The position numbers were made by a program, and so were the translations under genes. The notes below the pieces were generated by a model, which did not search any database, was not told the DNA's origin, and worked only from the letters and a program-made list of their open reading frames with translations. A stretch of DNA of 64,000 nt from Ferruginibacter sp. (GTDB lineage: Bacteria > Bacteroidota > Bacteroidia > Chitinophagales > Chitinophagaceae): positions 62,001 to 126,000 of the forward strand of contig JAHBTP010000002.1 in assembly GCA_019638485.1 (NCBI GenBank). Reading direction: 5' to 3'. Positions 16,796 to 26,164 of the stretch are shown here, in pieces. Each line of letters begins with the position of its first letter. The first letter of the stretch is position 1.

Positions 16796-18094
16796 ATGAA
16801 AAGAGTGTGGTTCAATCTGTTGTTGTTTTTTCTTTCAGCACCGGCATTTTCGCAGGAAATATTAAGGCTTCAAGATGCGATTGACTTGATGAAACAAAAC
16901 AACACACAGCTAAAAGTTCAGCAGCAGGATATTAATTTAAGCAAGGAAGAGTTTGCGGGCACACAAAGTGGGTTTTTACCCAAAGTGGCAGTGAGTCATA
17001 CCGGCTTTTTTACCAATGATCCACTTAATGCGTTTGGCTTTAAGCTGCAACAGAAAATTGTTAGTCCACAGGATTTTGACCCCGCACTTTTAAATAACCC
17101 TAACGACATCTCTCATTTTAATACAAAGCTATCTGTACAGCAGCCCATTTTCAATTTTGATGTGTATTACGCACGAAAAGCACTTCGTGAAAAAATTAAG
17201 GCTACTGAATATCAAAAGGCTTTTGCGGAAAATATGTTAGCTGTGGAAATTAAGAAAGCATATACTAATCTTCAATTTTTATATGAAGCAAAGAAGGCGG
17301 TGCAACAGGGGATTAAAGCCTATGAAGAAGTTTTACGCAATACCCAAAATATGGAAATTCAGGGTTATGCAAAACCAACCGATGTGCTAATGGTGAAAGT
17401 AGGATTGATAGAAGTTCAGAATAAAGAAGTAGAAATAGATAATGGTATCGCAAATCTCTCCGATTATTTATCCTGGCTTATGGGGATGGATACAAAACAG
17501 ATTTATAAACCGGCTGAAGCACTTTCAAAAACCTCATTTACCGGAAGCGAATATGTGTTTTCTGAAAGTCGTGCAGATGTGTTAGCTATGAAAGGAGGAA
17601 TAGCTGCACAAAAGAATATGATTACGATGAATAAAAAGGCTTTGTTACCGCGGCTGAATGCTTTTGGTGAATACAACGCGTATGATAAAAGTATCGTGGG
17701 GTTTGGCTCCGGAGCCTATATGGCGGGATTCTCATTAACATGGGATTTATTTAATGGCAACGATACTTATCATAAAATAAAAACGGCACGATTGAATGTA
17801 GATAAAGCACAAAGTGAAATGCAGTTGTATATCGAAAAAAATAATCTTGAATTACAAAAGGCACAGCGCGATCTTATAGCTAACCGTGCAAAAATTGATT
17901 TAGCAGAAGCTGCAAAAGAACAAGCCGCAGAAGCGCTGCGCATTATGGGAAACAGATATAATCAAGGCTTGGAAAAAACAGCCGACCTGCTGATTGCACA
18001 AGCAACCGGTTTAGAAAAGGAAACAAAATATGCTGAAGCGGTTAAGGAATTTAATCTTATCGCTATACAGATTGAATTTTTAACTCAACAATAA
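16796..18094 (+). CDS. TolC-family outer-membrane efflux protein (432 aa)
   Basis: A signal peptide (ends near APAFSQ, residue 20) precedes two copies of the OEP helical/strand repeat, with long Gln/Lys/Glu/Ala helices (for example NLQFLYEAKKAVQQG and NLELQKAQRDLIANRAKIDLAEAAKEQAAEAL). The motif SLTWDLFNG, typical of the last barrel strands, lies near residue 310. The length is normal for the family. It forms the outer-membrane duct of a tripartite pump and is followed by the adaptor (24 bp gap) and the RND permease. All three genes, plus the small genes at 22494 and 22816, form one probable operon. Confidence 0.93.
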   Translation: MKRVWFNLLLFFLSAPAFSQEILRLQDAIDLMKQNNTQLKVQQQDINLSKEEFAGTQSGFLPKVAVSHTGFFTNDPLNAFGFKLQQKIVSPQDFDPALLNNPNDISHFNTKLSVQQPIFNFDVYYARKALREKIKATEYQKAFAENMLAVEIKKAYTNLQFLYEAKKAVQQGIKAYEEVLRNTQNMEIQGYAKPTDVLMVKVGLIEVQNKEVEIDNGIANLSDYLSWLMGMDTKQIYKPAEALSKTSFTGSEYVFSESRADVLAMKGGIAAQKNMITMNKKALLPRLNAFGEYNAYDKSIVGFGSGAYMAGFSLTWDLFNGNDTYHKIKTARLNVDKAQSEMQLYIEKNNLELQKAQRDLIANRAKIDLAEAAKEQAAEALRIMGNRYNQGLEKTADLLIAQATGLEKETKYAEAVKEFNLIAIQIEFLTQQ

Positions 18095-18118
18095 AATCAT
18101 TTTAATAATAGCAAGAAT

Positions 18119-19207
18119 ATGAAGAAGATAATATTACCATTAGTAATGCTTACAACCGTAAATGTTTTGATGTCTTGTTCGGAAGAAAAGCAGAAAACGA
18201 TGGCAACACTTCCAACAATTGAAGTGAGTGTAAATCAAATGGAGGGAAGCGATGTAGGAAAAGTTATATCTGCCAGTGGAAAAATTGAAGCATCCAACAG
18301 TGCAAATATTAGTACTCGTATGATGGGGTATGTTACGTCGTTAAAAGTTTCTTTAGGGCAAAAAGTTAGCAGCGGTCAGTTGTTGGCAACTATCAACAGT
18401 ACAGATCTGCAAGCAAAAAAGGCACAGGTAGAAGCCGGTATCAGTCAGGCTACAGCGGCGTTCAACAGTGCAAAGCGTGATTACGACAGGTTTGTTGCAT
18501 TGTTTGCACAAAAGAGCGCATCTCAGAAAGAAATGGATGATATGACCACGCATTATGAAATGGCAAAAGCCGGATTAGAAGCAGCAAAACAAATGAAGAA
18601 TGAAGTAATGGCTCAATTTACATATTCAAATATTACAGCTCCTTTTTCCGGTGTGGTAACCGGCACATTTGTGAAGGAAGGAGATATGGCAAATCCGGGA
18701 ATGCCTATTATAAGTATAGAAGGGCAATCTAAACTACAAGCTGTTGTAATGGTTCCGGAAAGTGAAATTTCAAATATTAAACAAGGGATGCCTGCAGATG
18801 TAAATTTAAAGTCACTGAATAAAGAGGTTGCCGGTAAAGTAACGGAGGTAAGTGCATCGGCGCTGCAAACAGGCGGTCAGTATATTGTAAAAGTAGATTT
18901 AGGAAAAGAAGATGCCGGAGTATTGTCGGGTATGTATGTGAACGTTTCGTTTCAAACTAAAGACAAAGGAAATGTTATAGAAAAAGAAGAAACGTTGCTG
19001 ATTCCTCAAGATGCAATTATTACAGAAGGCCAGTTGAAGGGAGTATATGTTGTGGGTAATGATAACACAGCTATTTTAAGATGGCTTCGTTTGGGTAAAA
19101 CAGCAGGAGATCGTGTGGAGGTTTTATCGGGATTGACCGCCGGAGAGAAATATATTATTCATGCGGATGGCCGATTGTTTAATGGCGCAAAAGTGAAGGT
19201 TAAGTAA
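18119..19207 (+). CDS. RND efflux periplasmic adaptor (MFP/HlyD family) lipoprotein (362 aa)
   Basis: The N-terminus is a lipoprotein signal with lipobox VLMSC, so Cys20 is the likely acylated residue. A barrel-sandwich half (GKIEASNSANISTRMMGYVTSLKVSLGQKV) comes next, then an alpha-helical hairpin of about residues 95-160, the second lipoyl half (ITAPFSGVVTGTFVKEGDMA), a beta-barrel domain and a membrane-proximal domain (LRLGKTAGDRVEVLSGLTAGE). This is the standard order for the protein linking the inner-membrane pump to TolC. The gene lies between the TolC and permease genes on the same strand. Confidence 0.93.
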   Translation: MKKIILPLVMLTTVNVLMSCSEEKQKTMATLPTIEVSVNQMEGSDVGKVISASGKIEASNSANISTRMMGYVTSLKVSLGQKVSSGQLLATINSTDLQAKKAQVEAGISQATAAFNSAKRDYDRFVALFAQKSASQKEMDDMTTHYEMAKAGLEAAKQMKNEVMAQFTYSNITAPFSGVVTGTFVKEGDMANPGMPIISIEGQSKLQAVVMVPESEISNIKQGMPADVNLKSLNKEVAGKVTEVSASALQTGGQYIVKVDLGKEDAGVLSGMYVNVSFQTKDKGNVIEKEETLLIPQDAIITEGQLKGVYVVGNDNTAILRWLRLGKTAGDRVEVLSGLTAGEKYIIHADGRLFNGAKVKVK

Positions 19208-19260
19208 AAAGGCGTAATGCGCGTGAGAAATTTGATTATAGAAAATTAAAATCAGAAAAA

Positions 19261-22200
19261 ATGCAAGAAGGGATTTCGGGCAGGATAGCAGCGATGTTTT
19301 TAAATTCTAAGTTGTCACTATTGCTGATGATAGGGTTGTTAATCATTGGGGTGTATAGCTCAACGCTGATACCTCGTGAAGAAGAGCCACAGATTAATGT
19401 GCCTATGGTGGATATTCTGGTTGGCTATCCCGGCGCCACACCTCAGGAAGTAGAGAGCAGGGTGCTGGAGCCATTAGAAAAAGTGCTTTCAAATATTAAA
19501 GGAGTAGAACATTTACATAGCACAGCCATGAATGGACAAGCTATGGTAATCGTTCAGTTTTACGTTGGAGAAGATATAGAAAGGTCGTATGTAAAACTGT
19601 ACGATGAAATGATGAAGCATAAAGACATTTTTCCTCAAGGTGTTATGGCTCCCATTATTAAATCGCGTACAATTGATGATGTTCCTATGTTGGGGCTTAC
19701 GTTGTGGAGCGAAAAATATGATGATTATCAAATACGACAGATCGGAGAAGAGGTTGCGTCTGAAATAAAGAAGATTAAAGATGTATCTACAATTCGTGAG
19801 ATTGGTGGAAGACCCCGCGAGCTGAAGATTATTCCGGATAAAGATAAGATGGCCGGTAATGGAATTGACGCACTTGCTATCATGCAGATGGTTCAGGCTA
19901 ATAATGGAAGCACTCAGTCCGGAAGTTTTGTGCATAATGATAAAGAATACTTAATCACCACCGGACAATTTCTTTCTTCTAAGGAGGAAGTGGAAAACAT
20001 CGTGGTGGGTGTGAATCAAAATATGCCTGTGTATTTAAAGCAGGTGGCTGAAGTAATAGACGGGGCCGGTTCAAACCGTAATTATGTTTCCTTTGGTTAT
20101 AGTAAATATAATAAGGCCTATACAGAAAATCCTTCAGAATATCCGGCAGTAACTCTTTCCATCGCAAAAGTTAAAGGTGCAGATGCGATGAAAATTTCAA
20201 AGCACATCCTAAACCGTGTAGAAGATTTAAAGCGAGATATTATTCCCAATGAAGTAAAGGTTGAAGTAACGCGTAATTATGGAGAGACAGCATCTGATAA
20301 GGTAAATGAATTGTTATTTCACTTACTTATTGCCATAATAGCGGTTACTGTATTAGTTATGTTGGCTATGGGATGGCGTGGTGCTTTGGTGGTATTTTTA
20401 TCTGTTCCACTAACGTTTGCGCTTACACTATTTAGTTATTACATACTTGGATATACGCTTAATCGCATAACCCTATTTGCTTTGGTATTTGTTGTTGGTA
20501 TTGTGGTTGATGATAGTATCATTATTGCAGAAAATATGCACCGACACTTTAAAATGCGACGGTTACCGTTTAGAGAAGCGGCGATTTATGCGATTAACGA
20601 AGTAGGCAACCCTACGATTCTGGCAACGTTCACGGTTATTGCAGCCATCCTTCCAATGGCTTTTGTGTCGGGCATGATGGGCCCCTACATGAGCCCAATG
20701 CCTATTGGTGCTTCAATAGCGATGTTACTGTCTTTATTTATTGCATTAACTATCACCCCTTATCTTGGCTACCATCTGCTGCGTGAAAAAGACAAACAAA
20801 AGGAACATGCAAAAAATGGGGAGCATACAAACTGGATTTATCGTTTTTTTAATACCGTTGAAAAACCACTGCTGAATAGTGCAGCTAAACGATGGGTGAT
20901 GCTTGGGTCTATTTTTGTTTTATTATTGGCATCAATAGCTACCTTTTTTACAAAAACAGTAGCCGTGAAAATGTTACCCTTTGATAATAAGAATGAATTT
21001 CAGGTAGTGATAGATATGCCCGAAGGAACAACTCTTGAACGCACATCAGCGGTAACGCGTGAAATATCACAATATCTGATTGCTATTCCGGAGGTGGTTA
21101 ATTATCAAAATTATGTGGGCACGTCTGCACCTATAACCTTTAATGGATTGGTAAGACATTATGATATGCGTGGCGGAAGCAACATGGCAGATATTCAAGT
21201 TAATCTTTTGCGTAAGGAAGAAAGAAAAATGCAAAGCCACGACTTAGCAAAAAAAATTCGGCCCGGAATTTTAAAAATTGCTGAAAAATATGGAGCCAAT
21301 GTAAAAGTGGTTGAAGTTCCTCCCGGTCCTCCGGTGTTATCAACTATTGTGGCAGAAGTGTACGGCCCCAATCATAAAGAGCAAATTAATATTGCCCATC
21401 GTGTGAAAGAAATATTGTCTAATACCGATGATGTAGTGGATATTGATTGGAGCGTAGAAGGAGTTCAAACAGAGTATCGCCTTGAGGTGGATAAAGAAAA
21501 GGCTATGTTGAATGGAATTGCCCCACAACAAATTGTTGGAAACCTAACCTACCTGCTGAGAGAGATGCCGATATCAAATTTATACGATGATAAATCAGCA
21601 AACCCGATTGGGATAGTGATGGCTTTGGATGATAAGGATAAAACAAGCATAGAAGATATCACCGGTATGAATATAAAAGGACAACGAGGTAATATGGTGC
21701 CGATAAAAGACATGATAAAAATAGTTGAGGATACTTTGCAGAAGTCTATCAGTCGCAAAGACCAACAACGAGTAGTATATGTTTTGGCAGATATGGCAGG
21801 AGCTCTGGAAAGCCCGGCGTATGTGATTTTAAGTATGGAGAAGAAATTGAAAACGATTGAAATGCCTAAAGGATATTCTTTAAATGAAATTTATATGGGA
21901 CAGCCGGATGACGACCACAACTTTACAGTTAAGTGGGATGGAGAATGGCAAATTACATTGGAAGTGTTTCGTGATTTAGGGATTGCATTTATGGTAGTTA
22001 TCATTGTTATCTATATGCTGATTGTAGGCTGGTTTCAAAACTTTAAAACACCAATTATAATGATGACGGCAATTCCGCTTTCTCTTATAGGTATTGTATT
22101 AGGACATTGGATATTGGGTGCCTATTTTACAGCTACATCCTTTATTGGTATGATTGCGCTGGCAGGTGTCATGGTCCGAAATTCGGTATTGCTCATAGAT

Positions 22201-22482
22201 TTTATTGAAATAAGACTCAAAGACGGTGTGCCGATGAAGCAGGCAATTATTGATGCAGGAGCGGTAAGAACAACACCCATTTTACTTACTACAGGAGCAG
22301 TGGTTATTGGTGCGTCTATTATTTTGTTTGATCCAATTTTTCAGGGACTGGCGATATCATTGGTAGCAGGCGCAATCGTATCTACACTATTAACCTTGCT
22401 TGTAGTGCCGGTTATTTATTATATCGTAGAACATAAAAAATGGGAAAAAGCAGGGTCAAAATCACAACCGGGTAACGCATAA
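19261..22482 (+). CDS. RND efflux transporter permease subunit (1073 aa)
   Basis: Full length for the family, with twelve membrane segments in two blocks around large periplasmic loops. It begins with a cytoplasmic helix and TM1 followed by IPREEEPQINVPMVDI. TM4 carries the paired aspartates of proton relay (VVGIVVDDSIIIAEN, about residues 415-429), as in the HAE1-like drug-efflux branch rather than the heavy-metal branch. The second half repeats the fold (GMIALAGVMVRNSVLLIDFIE near 965). The substrate cannot be read from sequence. The downstream PII-like and DUF2892 genes are close (11 bp and 4 bp gaps), suggesting that they act with the pump. Confidence 0.93.
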   Translation: MQEGISGRIAAMFLNSKLSLLLMIGLLIIGVYSSTLIPREEEPQINVPMVDILVGYPGATPQEVESRVLEPLEKVLSNIKGVEHLHSTAMNGQAMVIVQFYVGEDIERSYVKLYDEMMKHKDIFPQGVMAPIIKSRTIDDVPMLGLTLWSEKYDDYQIRQIGEEVASEIKKIKDVSTIREIGGRPRELKIIPDKDKMAGNGIDALAIMQMVQANNGSTQSGSFVHNDKEYLITTGQFLSSKEEVENIVVGVNQNMPVYLKQVAEVIDGAGSNRNYVSFGYSKYNKAYTENPSEYPAVTLSIAKVKGADAMKISKHILNRVEDLKRDIIPNEVKVEVTRNYGETASDKVNELLFHLLIAIIAVTVLVMLAMGWRGALVVFLSVPLTFALTLFSYYILGYTLNRITLFALVFVVGIVVDDSIIIAENMHRHFKMRRLPFREAAIYAINEVGNPTILATFTVIAAILPMAFVSGMMGPYMSPMPIGASIAMLLSLFIALTITPYLGYHLLREKDKQKEHAKNGEHTNWIYRFFNTVEKPLLNSAAKRWVMLGSIFVLLLASIATFFTKTVAVKMLPFDNKNEFQVVIDMPEGTTLERTSAVTREISQYLIAIPEVVNYQNYVGTSAPITFNGLVRHYDMRGGSNMADIQVNLLRKEERKMQSHDLAKKIRPGILKIAEKYGANVKVVEVPPGPPVLSTIVAEVYGPNHKEQINIAHRVKEILSNTDDVVDIDWSVEGVQTEYRLEVDKEKAMLNGIAPQQIVGNLTYLLREMPISNLYDDKSANPIGIVMALDDKDKTSIEDITGMNIKGQRGNMVPIKDMIKIVEDTLQKSISRKDQQRVVYVLADMAGALESPAYVILSMEKKLKTIEMPKGYSLNEIYMGQPDDDHNFTVKWDGEWQITLEVFRDLGIAFMVVIIVIYMLIVGWFQNFKTPIIMMTAIPLSLIGIVLGHWILGAYFTATSFIGMIALAGVMVRNSVLLIDFIEIRLKDGVPMKQAIIDAGAVRTTPILLTTGAVVIGASIILFDPIFQGLAISLVAGAIVSTLLTLLVVPVIYYIVEHKKWEKAGSKSQPGNA

Positions 22483-22493
22483 AATTTTCAGCT

Positions 22494-22811
22494 ATGAAAC
22501 TATTAATTATTACTGCAGTAAAATCATTTGAAAAGAAAGTGAGAGGTATTTTGGAAGAGAACAAGGTCTTAACTTTTTCATATACTCCTGTTGTTGGTTA
22601 TCGAGATAGCACGTTAGATGCAATAAGTAAAAACTGGTTTGCTACGGAAATGAATAAGGTAGATTCACTACTGTTTTTTGCTTTTGTTCCTTCTGAAGTT
22701 GCAGAAAATGTTTTTAATGCTATTGAAAAAACTAACGAAACTTGTAATCAGGAATCTCGTTTACACATAGTTATTTCTCCCATTGAAAAATATAACACAA
22801 TTAAAAAATAA
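22494..22811 (+). CDS. Small PII-like/ferredoxin-fold protein linked to the RND pump (105 aa)
   Basis: A soluble protein with the strand-helix-strand pattern of PII-like ferredoxin-fold proteins: MKLLIITAVKSFEKKVRGILEENKV, then TYTPV-type residues and a final strand LHIVISPIE. It starts 11 bp after the permease stop, so it is probably translated from the same message. Small PII-like proteins next to transporter genes often sense a ligand and modulate transport. Here that is inference, and no nucleotide-binding T-loop motif is obvious. Confidence 0.6.
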   Translation: MKLLIITAVKSFEKKVRGILEENKVLTFSYTPVVGYRDSTLDAISKNWFATEMNKVDSLLFFAFVPSEVAENVFNAIEKTNETCNQESRLHIVISPIEKYNTIKK

Positions 22812-22815
22812 AAGT

Positions 22816-23040
22816 ATGACACGTGAACGGTACATTAAATTATTTGCAGGCGGTATGATTTTAATATCTGCCTTTGGCGCCTACTTTTTCAATATTAATT
22901 GGATATGGTTAGCCGTTTTTGTAGGAGCAAACCTATTTCAGTTTGCATTAACGAAATGGTGTTTGTTAGATAAGATTTTAAAATCTGCAGGTATTAAATC
23001 TGAGATAGAACAAGGGGGCTCCAATAAGCATTGTTGTTAA
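22816..23040 (+). CDS. Small two-TM protein, DUF2892/YgaP-like (74 aa)
   Basis: The start is taken at ATG 22816; an upstream start at 22783 would overlap the preceding gene. The sequence has the DUF2892 layout: a basic N-terminus (MTRERYIKLFAGG), two hydrophobic segments separated by a short turn (FFNINW), then FQFALTKWCLLDKILKSAG and a polar tail ending His-Cys-Cys. The Cys in TKWC and the terminal Cys pair are typical of this family, which is often found beside sulfur-metabolism or transport genes. It is the last gene of the efflux operon. Confidence 0.7.
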   Translation: MTRERYIKLFAGGMILISAFGAYFFNINWIWLAVFVGANLFQFALTKWCLLDKILKSAGIKSEIEQGGSNKHCC

Positions 23041-23041
23041 C

Positions 23042-23070
23042 TTGGAGAAGCCGTTAAAAGGCTAACTTTG
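23042..23070 (+). promoter_or_regulatory. Bacteroidota-type promoter before the 23093 gene
   Basis: TTG at 23042-23044, an 18-bp spacer and TAACTTTG at 23063-23070 match the TTG / TAnnTTTG pattern of the Bacteroidota housekeeping sigma factor. A small inverted repeat (AGCC...GGCT) lies in the spacer. Confidence 0.65.
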
Positions 23071-23092
23071 TCCACGCTAAAGGTTGTAATAT

Positions 23093-23383
23093 ATGGCTGC
23101 TGCAAAGCGTGAGATATCTAAGATAATTTCATCTGTATGGCTGATGAGCTTGAGTATTGGTGTGTTTTTGTTTTATTTCATCGGTAATATACTGCTTACT
23201 AATGTATATAAATTTGCTGTGGTTGGGGCTGTCTTTGAATTATTTTGGCTTCCTGCGTTATTATTACTATTGATTATCCCGATTGCTAGTATTGTTTTTC
23301 TTTTAAAGGGTTATGGAAAAATATGGCAATTGGTATTGTCATTAATTTTTTGGGGATTTGCCATTATTGTACTAATTGCCTAA
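23093..23383 (+). CDS. Small integral membrane protein (96 aa)
   Basis: There are three predicted membrane helices: WLMSLSIGVFLFYFIGNILL, then FELFWLPALLLLLIIPIASIVFLL, then WQLVLSLIFWGFAIIVLIA. The short N-terminus is basic. No family was recognised. It has its own promoter, which separates it from the efflux operon, and it is followed 54 bp later by cysS. Confidence 0.65.
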   Translation: MAAAKREISKIISSVWLMSLSIGVFLFYFIGNILLTNVYKFAVVGAVFELFWLPALLLLLIIPIASIVFLLKGYGKIWQLVLSLIFWGFAIIVLIA

Positions 23384-23421
23384 TCCATAAAAAAAGCTTA
23401 TCCCTACTCCTGTTTACGCAA

Positions 23422-23429
23422 TATCTTTG
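23422..23429 (+). promoter_or_regulatory. -7 element of the cysS promoter
   Basis: TATCTTTG fits TAnnTTTG and ends 8 bp before the cysS ATG, implying a very short or absent 5' leader. No clear -33 TTG is seen at the expected distance. Confidence 0.5.
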
Positions 23430-23437
23430 CTGCTAAT

Positions 23438-24925
23438 ATGGCATTAACGATTTATAATTCTTACAGTAGAAAGAAAGAGGAGTTTAAACCCATTACCCCC
23501 GGTCATGTGGGCATGTATGTTTGCGGGCCTACCGTAAGCGGAGAAAGCCACCTTGGGCACGCACGTCCCTATGTTACTTTTGATGTTTTGTTTCGTTATT
23601 TACAGCACATGGGATATAAGGTGCGTTATGTACGGAACATTACAGATGCCGGACACTTTGAAGAAGAAGGGCGAGAAGGAGTGGATAAAGTAAGCAAAAA
23701 GGCTTTGCTCGAAAAATTAGAACCCATGGAGCTGGTGCAGAAATACACCAATCTTTTTCATTGGGCTATGCACGAAATGAATTGCCTCAACCCAACCATC
23801 GAACCAACAGCCACCGGACATATTGTAGAACAACAAGTGATGATTAAAAAAATCATAGATGATGGATATGCTTATGAGTCTAATGGTTCTGTTTATTTTG
23901 ATGTGGTGAAATATTCAAAATCACACGACTATGGAAAATTAAGCGGACGAATACTGGAAGATTTGCTGGAAACAACACGAAAGTTGGAAGGACAGGAGGA
24001 GAAACGCAATCTGGCTGATTTTGCTTTATGGAAGGCCGCTTCTCCCGAGCATATTATGAGATGGGAAAGTCCATGGGGTGTGGGCTTCCCGGGCTGGCAC
24101 ATTGAGTGCTCTGCAATGGCAACAAAATATTTGGGACCCCGGTTTGATATTCATGGCGGCGGAATGGATTTATTATTTCCACATCACGAAAGCGAAATTG
24201 CACAAAGTACAATCTGCAATGATACGCCACCGGTTAATTACTGGATGCATAATAATATGATTACGGTAAATGGCCGAAAGATGGGAAAGAGTTACAACAA
24301 CTTTATTACGCTTACTGAGATGTTTAGCGGTAAACATCCGTTGCTTACCCAACCGGTTGCACCAATGACTATTCGGTTTTTTATTTTACAAAGCCACTAT
24401 CGCAGTACGCTCGACTTTAGTGCAGAAGCATTGCAATCAAGTGAAAAGGCTTTTAAACGATTGTGGGAATCATACGAATTGGTAAAACAGTTGCCGGTTG
24501 ATAATGAAAAGACAGGAGATGAGGAATTGAATAAAAAAGTGCTGAAATGGTTAGATGAATTGGAAGCGTTTATGAATGACGATTTGAATACAGCAAAAGT
24601 AATTGCCAATTTGTTTGAACTGGTACCGATAATAAACGGTTTAAGAGATAAGCATATTGCAAAAGAAGCATTACCCGGATCTACCATTAAACTTATGCAC
24701 CAAAAAATGAAAATTTTTATTGAGGATATTTTGGGACTTCAAAACCGCTCTATTTCTAACCATGTAATAGTGAGAGGAATAATGGGTTTAATTGTCAATA
24801 TTAGAAAAGAAGCGCGTTCAAAAAAGGACTTTGTAACCTCGGATTTAATTAGAGATAAGTTAAATGAATTGGGTATTGTACTCAAAGATGAAAAAGATGG
24901 TAGTGTGTCGTGGAATCAACAATAG
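23438..24925 (+). CDS. cysS: Cysteinyl-tRNA synthetase (495 aa)
   Basis: Charges tRNA-Cys with cysteine. A class I catalytic core is visible: MYVCGPTV with zinc ligand Cys29, HLGHA (the HIGH signature) at 38-42, the HIECSAMA and LFPHHESEIAQ zinc-ligand segments, and GRKMGKS (the KMSKS loop). An anticodon-binding helical domain and the C-terminal DALR-like region follow. The length is usual for Bacteroidota. The AlkA-like glycosylase gene starts 5 bp after its stop, so the two are probably cotranscribed. Confidence 0.97.
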   Translation: MALTIYNSYSRKKEEFKPITPGHVGMYVCGPTVSGESHLGHARPYVTFDVLFRYLQHMGYKVRYVRNITDAGHFEEEGREGVDKVSKKALLEKLEPMELVQKYTNLFHWAMHEMNCLNPTIEPTATGHIVEQQVMIKKIIDDGYAYESNGSVYFDVVKYSKSHDYGKLSGRILEDLLETTRKLEGQEEKRNLADFALWKAASPEHIMRWESPWGVGFPGWHIECSAMATKYLGPRFDIHGGGMDLLFPHHESEIAQSTICNDTPPVNYWMHNNMITVNGRKMGKSYNNFITLTEMFSGKHPLLTQPVAPMTIRFFILQSHYRSTLDFSAEALQSSEKAFKRLWESYELVKQLPVDNEKTGDEELNKKVLKWLDELEAFMNDDLNTAKVIANLFELVPIINGLRDKHIAKEALPGSTIKLMHQKMKIFIEDILGLQNRSISNHVIVRGIMGLIVNIRKEARSKKDFVTSDLIRDKLNELGIVLKDEKDGSVSWNQQ

Positions 24926-24930
24926 TAAAA

Positions 24931-25551
24931 ATGAATTATAAACAGCATCTTTCAAAGGATGTGAGGATGAGGCGGCTTGTAAGCCAGTTTGATATCCTTC
25001 CACTATCCAAAGAAAAAAATATTCATCTTGAACTTTGCTCTTCAATAATCAGTCAACAGTTAAGTACAAAAGTGGCCGAAGTAATTTTTGGGCGCTTCCT
25101 CAATCTCTTTAAGAAGCGATCTCCTTCTTGTGCTGAAATTATTGCTATACCTTTTAACGAATTGAAAGCAATTGGCCTTTCTGAATCTAAAACCCGGTAT
25201 ATACAAAATGTGTGCTCTTTTTTTATTGAAAATAAAATTACCGATACGCGCCTGCAAAAAATGGAAGATGAGGTATTGATAGATTTTTTATCTCAAATAA
25301 AAGGAGTTGGCCGTTGGACGGTCGAAATGATCTTAATTTTTTCAATGGGAAGAGAAGATGTTTTTGCTGTAGATGATTTGGGGATACAAAGCGCAATGGC
25401 AGATGTGTATGATTGGAAGGATTTGGATAAGAAAAAATTAAAGGAGAAGATGGTAAAAAAGGCAGAAAATTGGAGACCCTATCGTACTTATGCTTGCAGA
25501 TATTTATGGGCTTGGCGAAATAACCGGATTAAAAGTGAGAAGAAGAAATAA
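24931..25551 (+). CDS. DNA-3-methyladenine glycosylase II-like, HhH-GPD family (206 aa)
   Basis: A base-excision repair glycosylase. The helix-hairpin-helix is at LSQIKGVGRWTVEMIL, followed by the GPD-type loop with the catalytic Asp in VFAVDDLGIQ, and a final RPYRTYACRYLWAW motif typical of AlkA-like short forms. The start is taken at ATG 24931. A GTG at 24910 would overlap cysS and adds residues that do not look conserved. There is no N-terminal Ada domain. Confidence 0.88.
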   Translation: MNYKQHLSKDVRMRRLVSQFDILPLSKEKNIHLELCSSIISQQLSTKVAEVIFGRFLNLFKKRSPSCAEIIAIPFNELKAIGLSESKTRYIQNVCSFFIENKITDTRLQKMEDEVLIDFLSQIKGVGRWTVEMILIFSMGREDVFAVDDLGIQSAMADVYDWKDLDKKKLKEKMVKKAENWRPYRTYACRYLWAWRNNRIKSEKKK

Positions 25552-25570
25552 TTCGGGCTTTAATGAGTTT

Positions 25571-26032
25571 TTACAATCCACCCATTGCTTGCGTTATTAA
25601 AGATGATTCAAAGCCTTTATCTAAAAGAAATTTCTTCAACTTCAATTGCTTTTGTAACAGACTTCCTTTGAGCGTTGCAAATTTCTTTTCAGCTAATATA
25701 TGCAGGGTTTGTAGGTAATCATCAAGCGGTATCTCTTTGAGCCCCTTTTTAATACAATACTCGCTAACCCCCTTTTGCTTTAATGAATGATAAATCTTAA
25801 TTTTTCCCCACTTAAGCATCCTGAATTTCCCTCCGGCATACGCAATGGCAAAGCGCTCTTCATTGAGATAATGCGCATTAATTAAGTCGGCCATAATTGC
25901 TTCTATTTGACGTGGGTATAATCCCATACTATAGAGCTTTTGTTTTACCTCACTGTGGCAGCGTTCCTGATAGGAACAAAAGTGTTTAATTTTTTGAGTG
26001 GCCTCTTCTAATCCTATATTCTTTCTATCCAT
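25571..26032 (-). CDS. recX: Regulatory protein RecX (153 aa)
   Basis: A small three-helix-repeat protein that inhibits RecA filaments. It shows the family pattern ATQKIKHFCSYQERCHSEVKQKL (first repeat), LINAHYLNEERFAIAYAGGKFRMLKWGKIKI (second) and LLDKGFESSLITQAM (third). The ATG at 26032 is preferred over a TTG at 26041, which sits inside a probable -7 element (TAATTTTG, 26039-26046 on the minus strand). The leader would then be nearly absent. The gene converges with the glycosylase gene, and recA is not in this window. Confidence 0.88.
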   Translation of the reverse strand: MDRKNIGLEEATQKIKHFCSYQERCHSEVKQKLYSMGLYPRQIEAIMADLINAHYLNEERFAIAYAGGKFRMLKWGKIKIYHSLKQKGVSEYCIKKGLKEIPLDDYLQTLHILAEKKFATLKGSLLQKQLKLKKFLLDKGFESSLITQAMGGL

Positions 26033-26138
26033 CTGTGTCAAAATTATTGCAGAATATCAAGAGGGTGATGGCCTTTGTGATGAAATTATAAAAAAGACGA
26101 AATTCTGATAATTCGGTCGTATAATTGCCACATCTGTT

Positions 26139-26146
26139 TATCTTTG
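26139..26146 (+). promoter_or_regulatory. -7 element of the dnaN promoter
   Basis: TATCTTTG fits TAnnTTTG and ends 18 bp before the dnaN ATG. A TTG sits only 11 bp upstream, too close for a normal -33 box, so the assignment rests on the -7 element. Confidence 0.45.
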
Positions 26147-26164
26147 GCTAACTAAAAGTATAAT

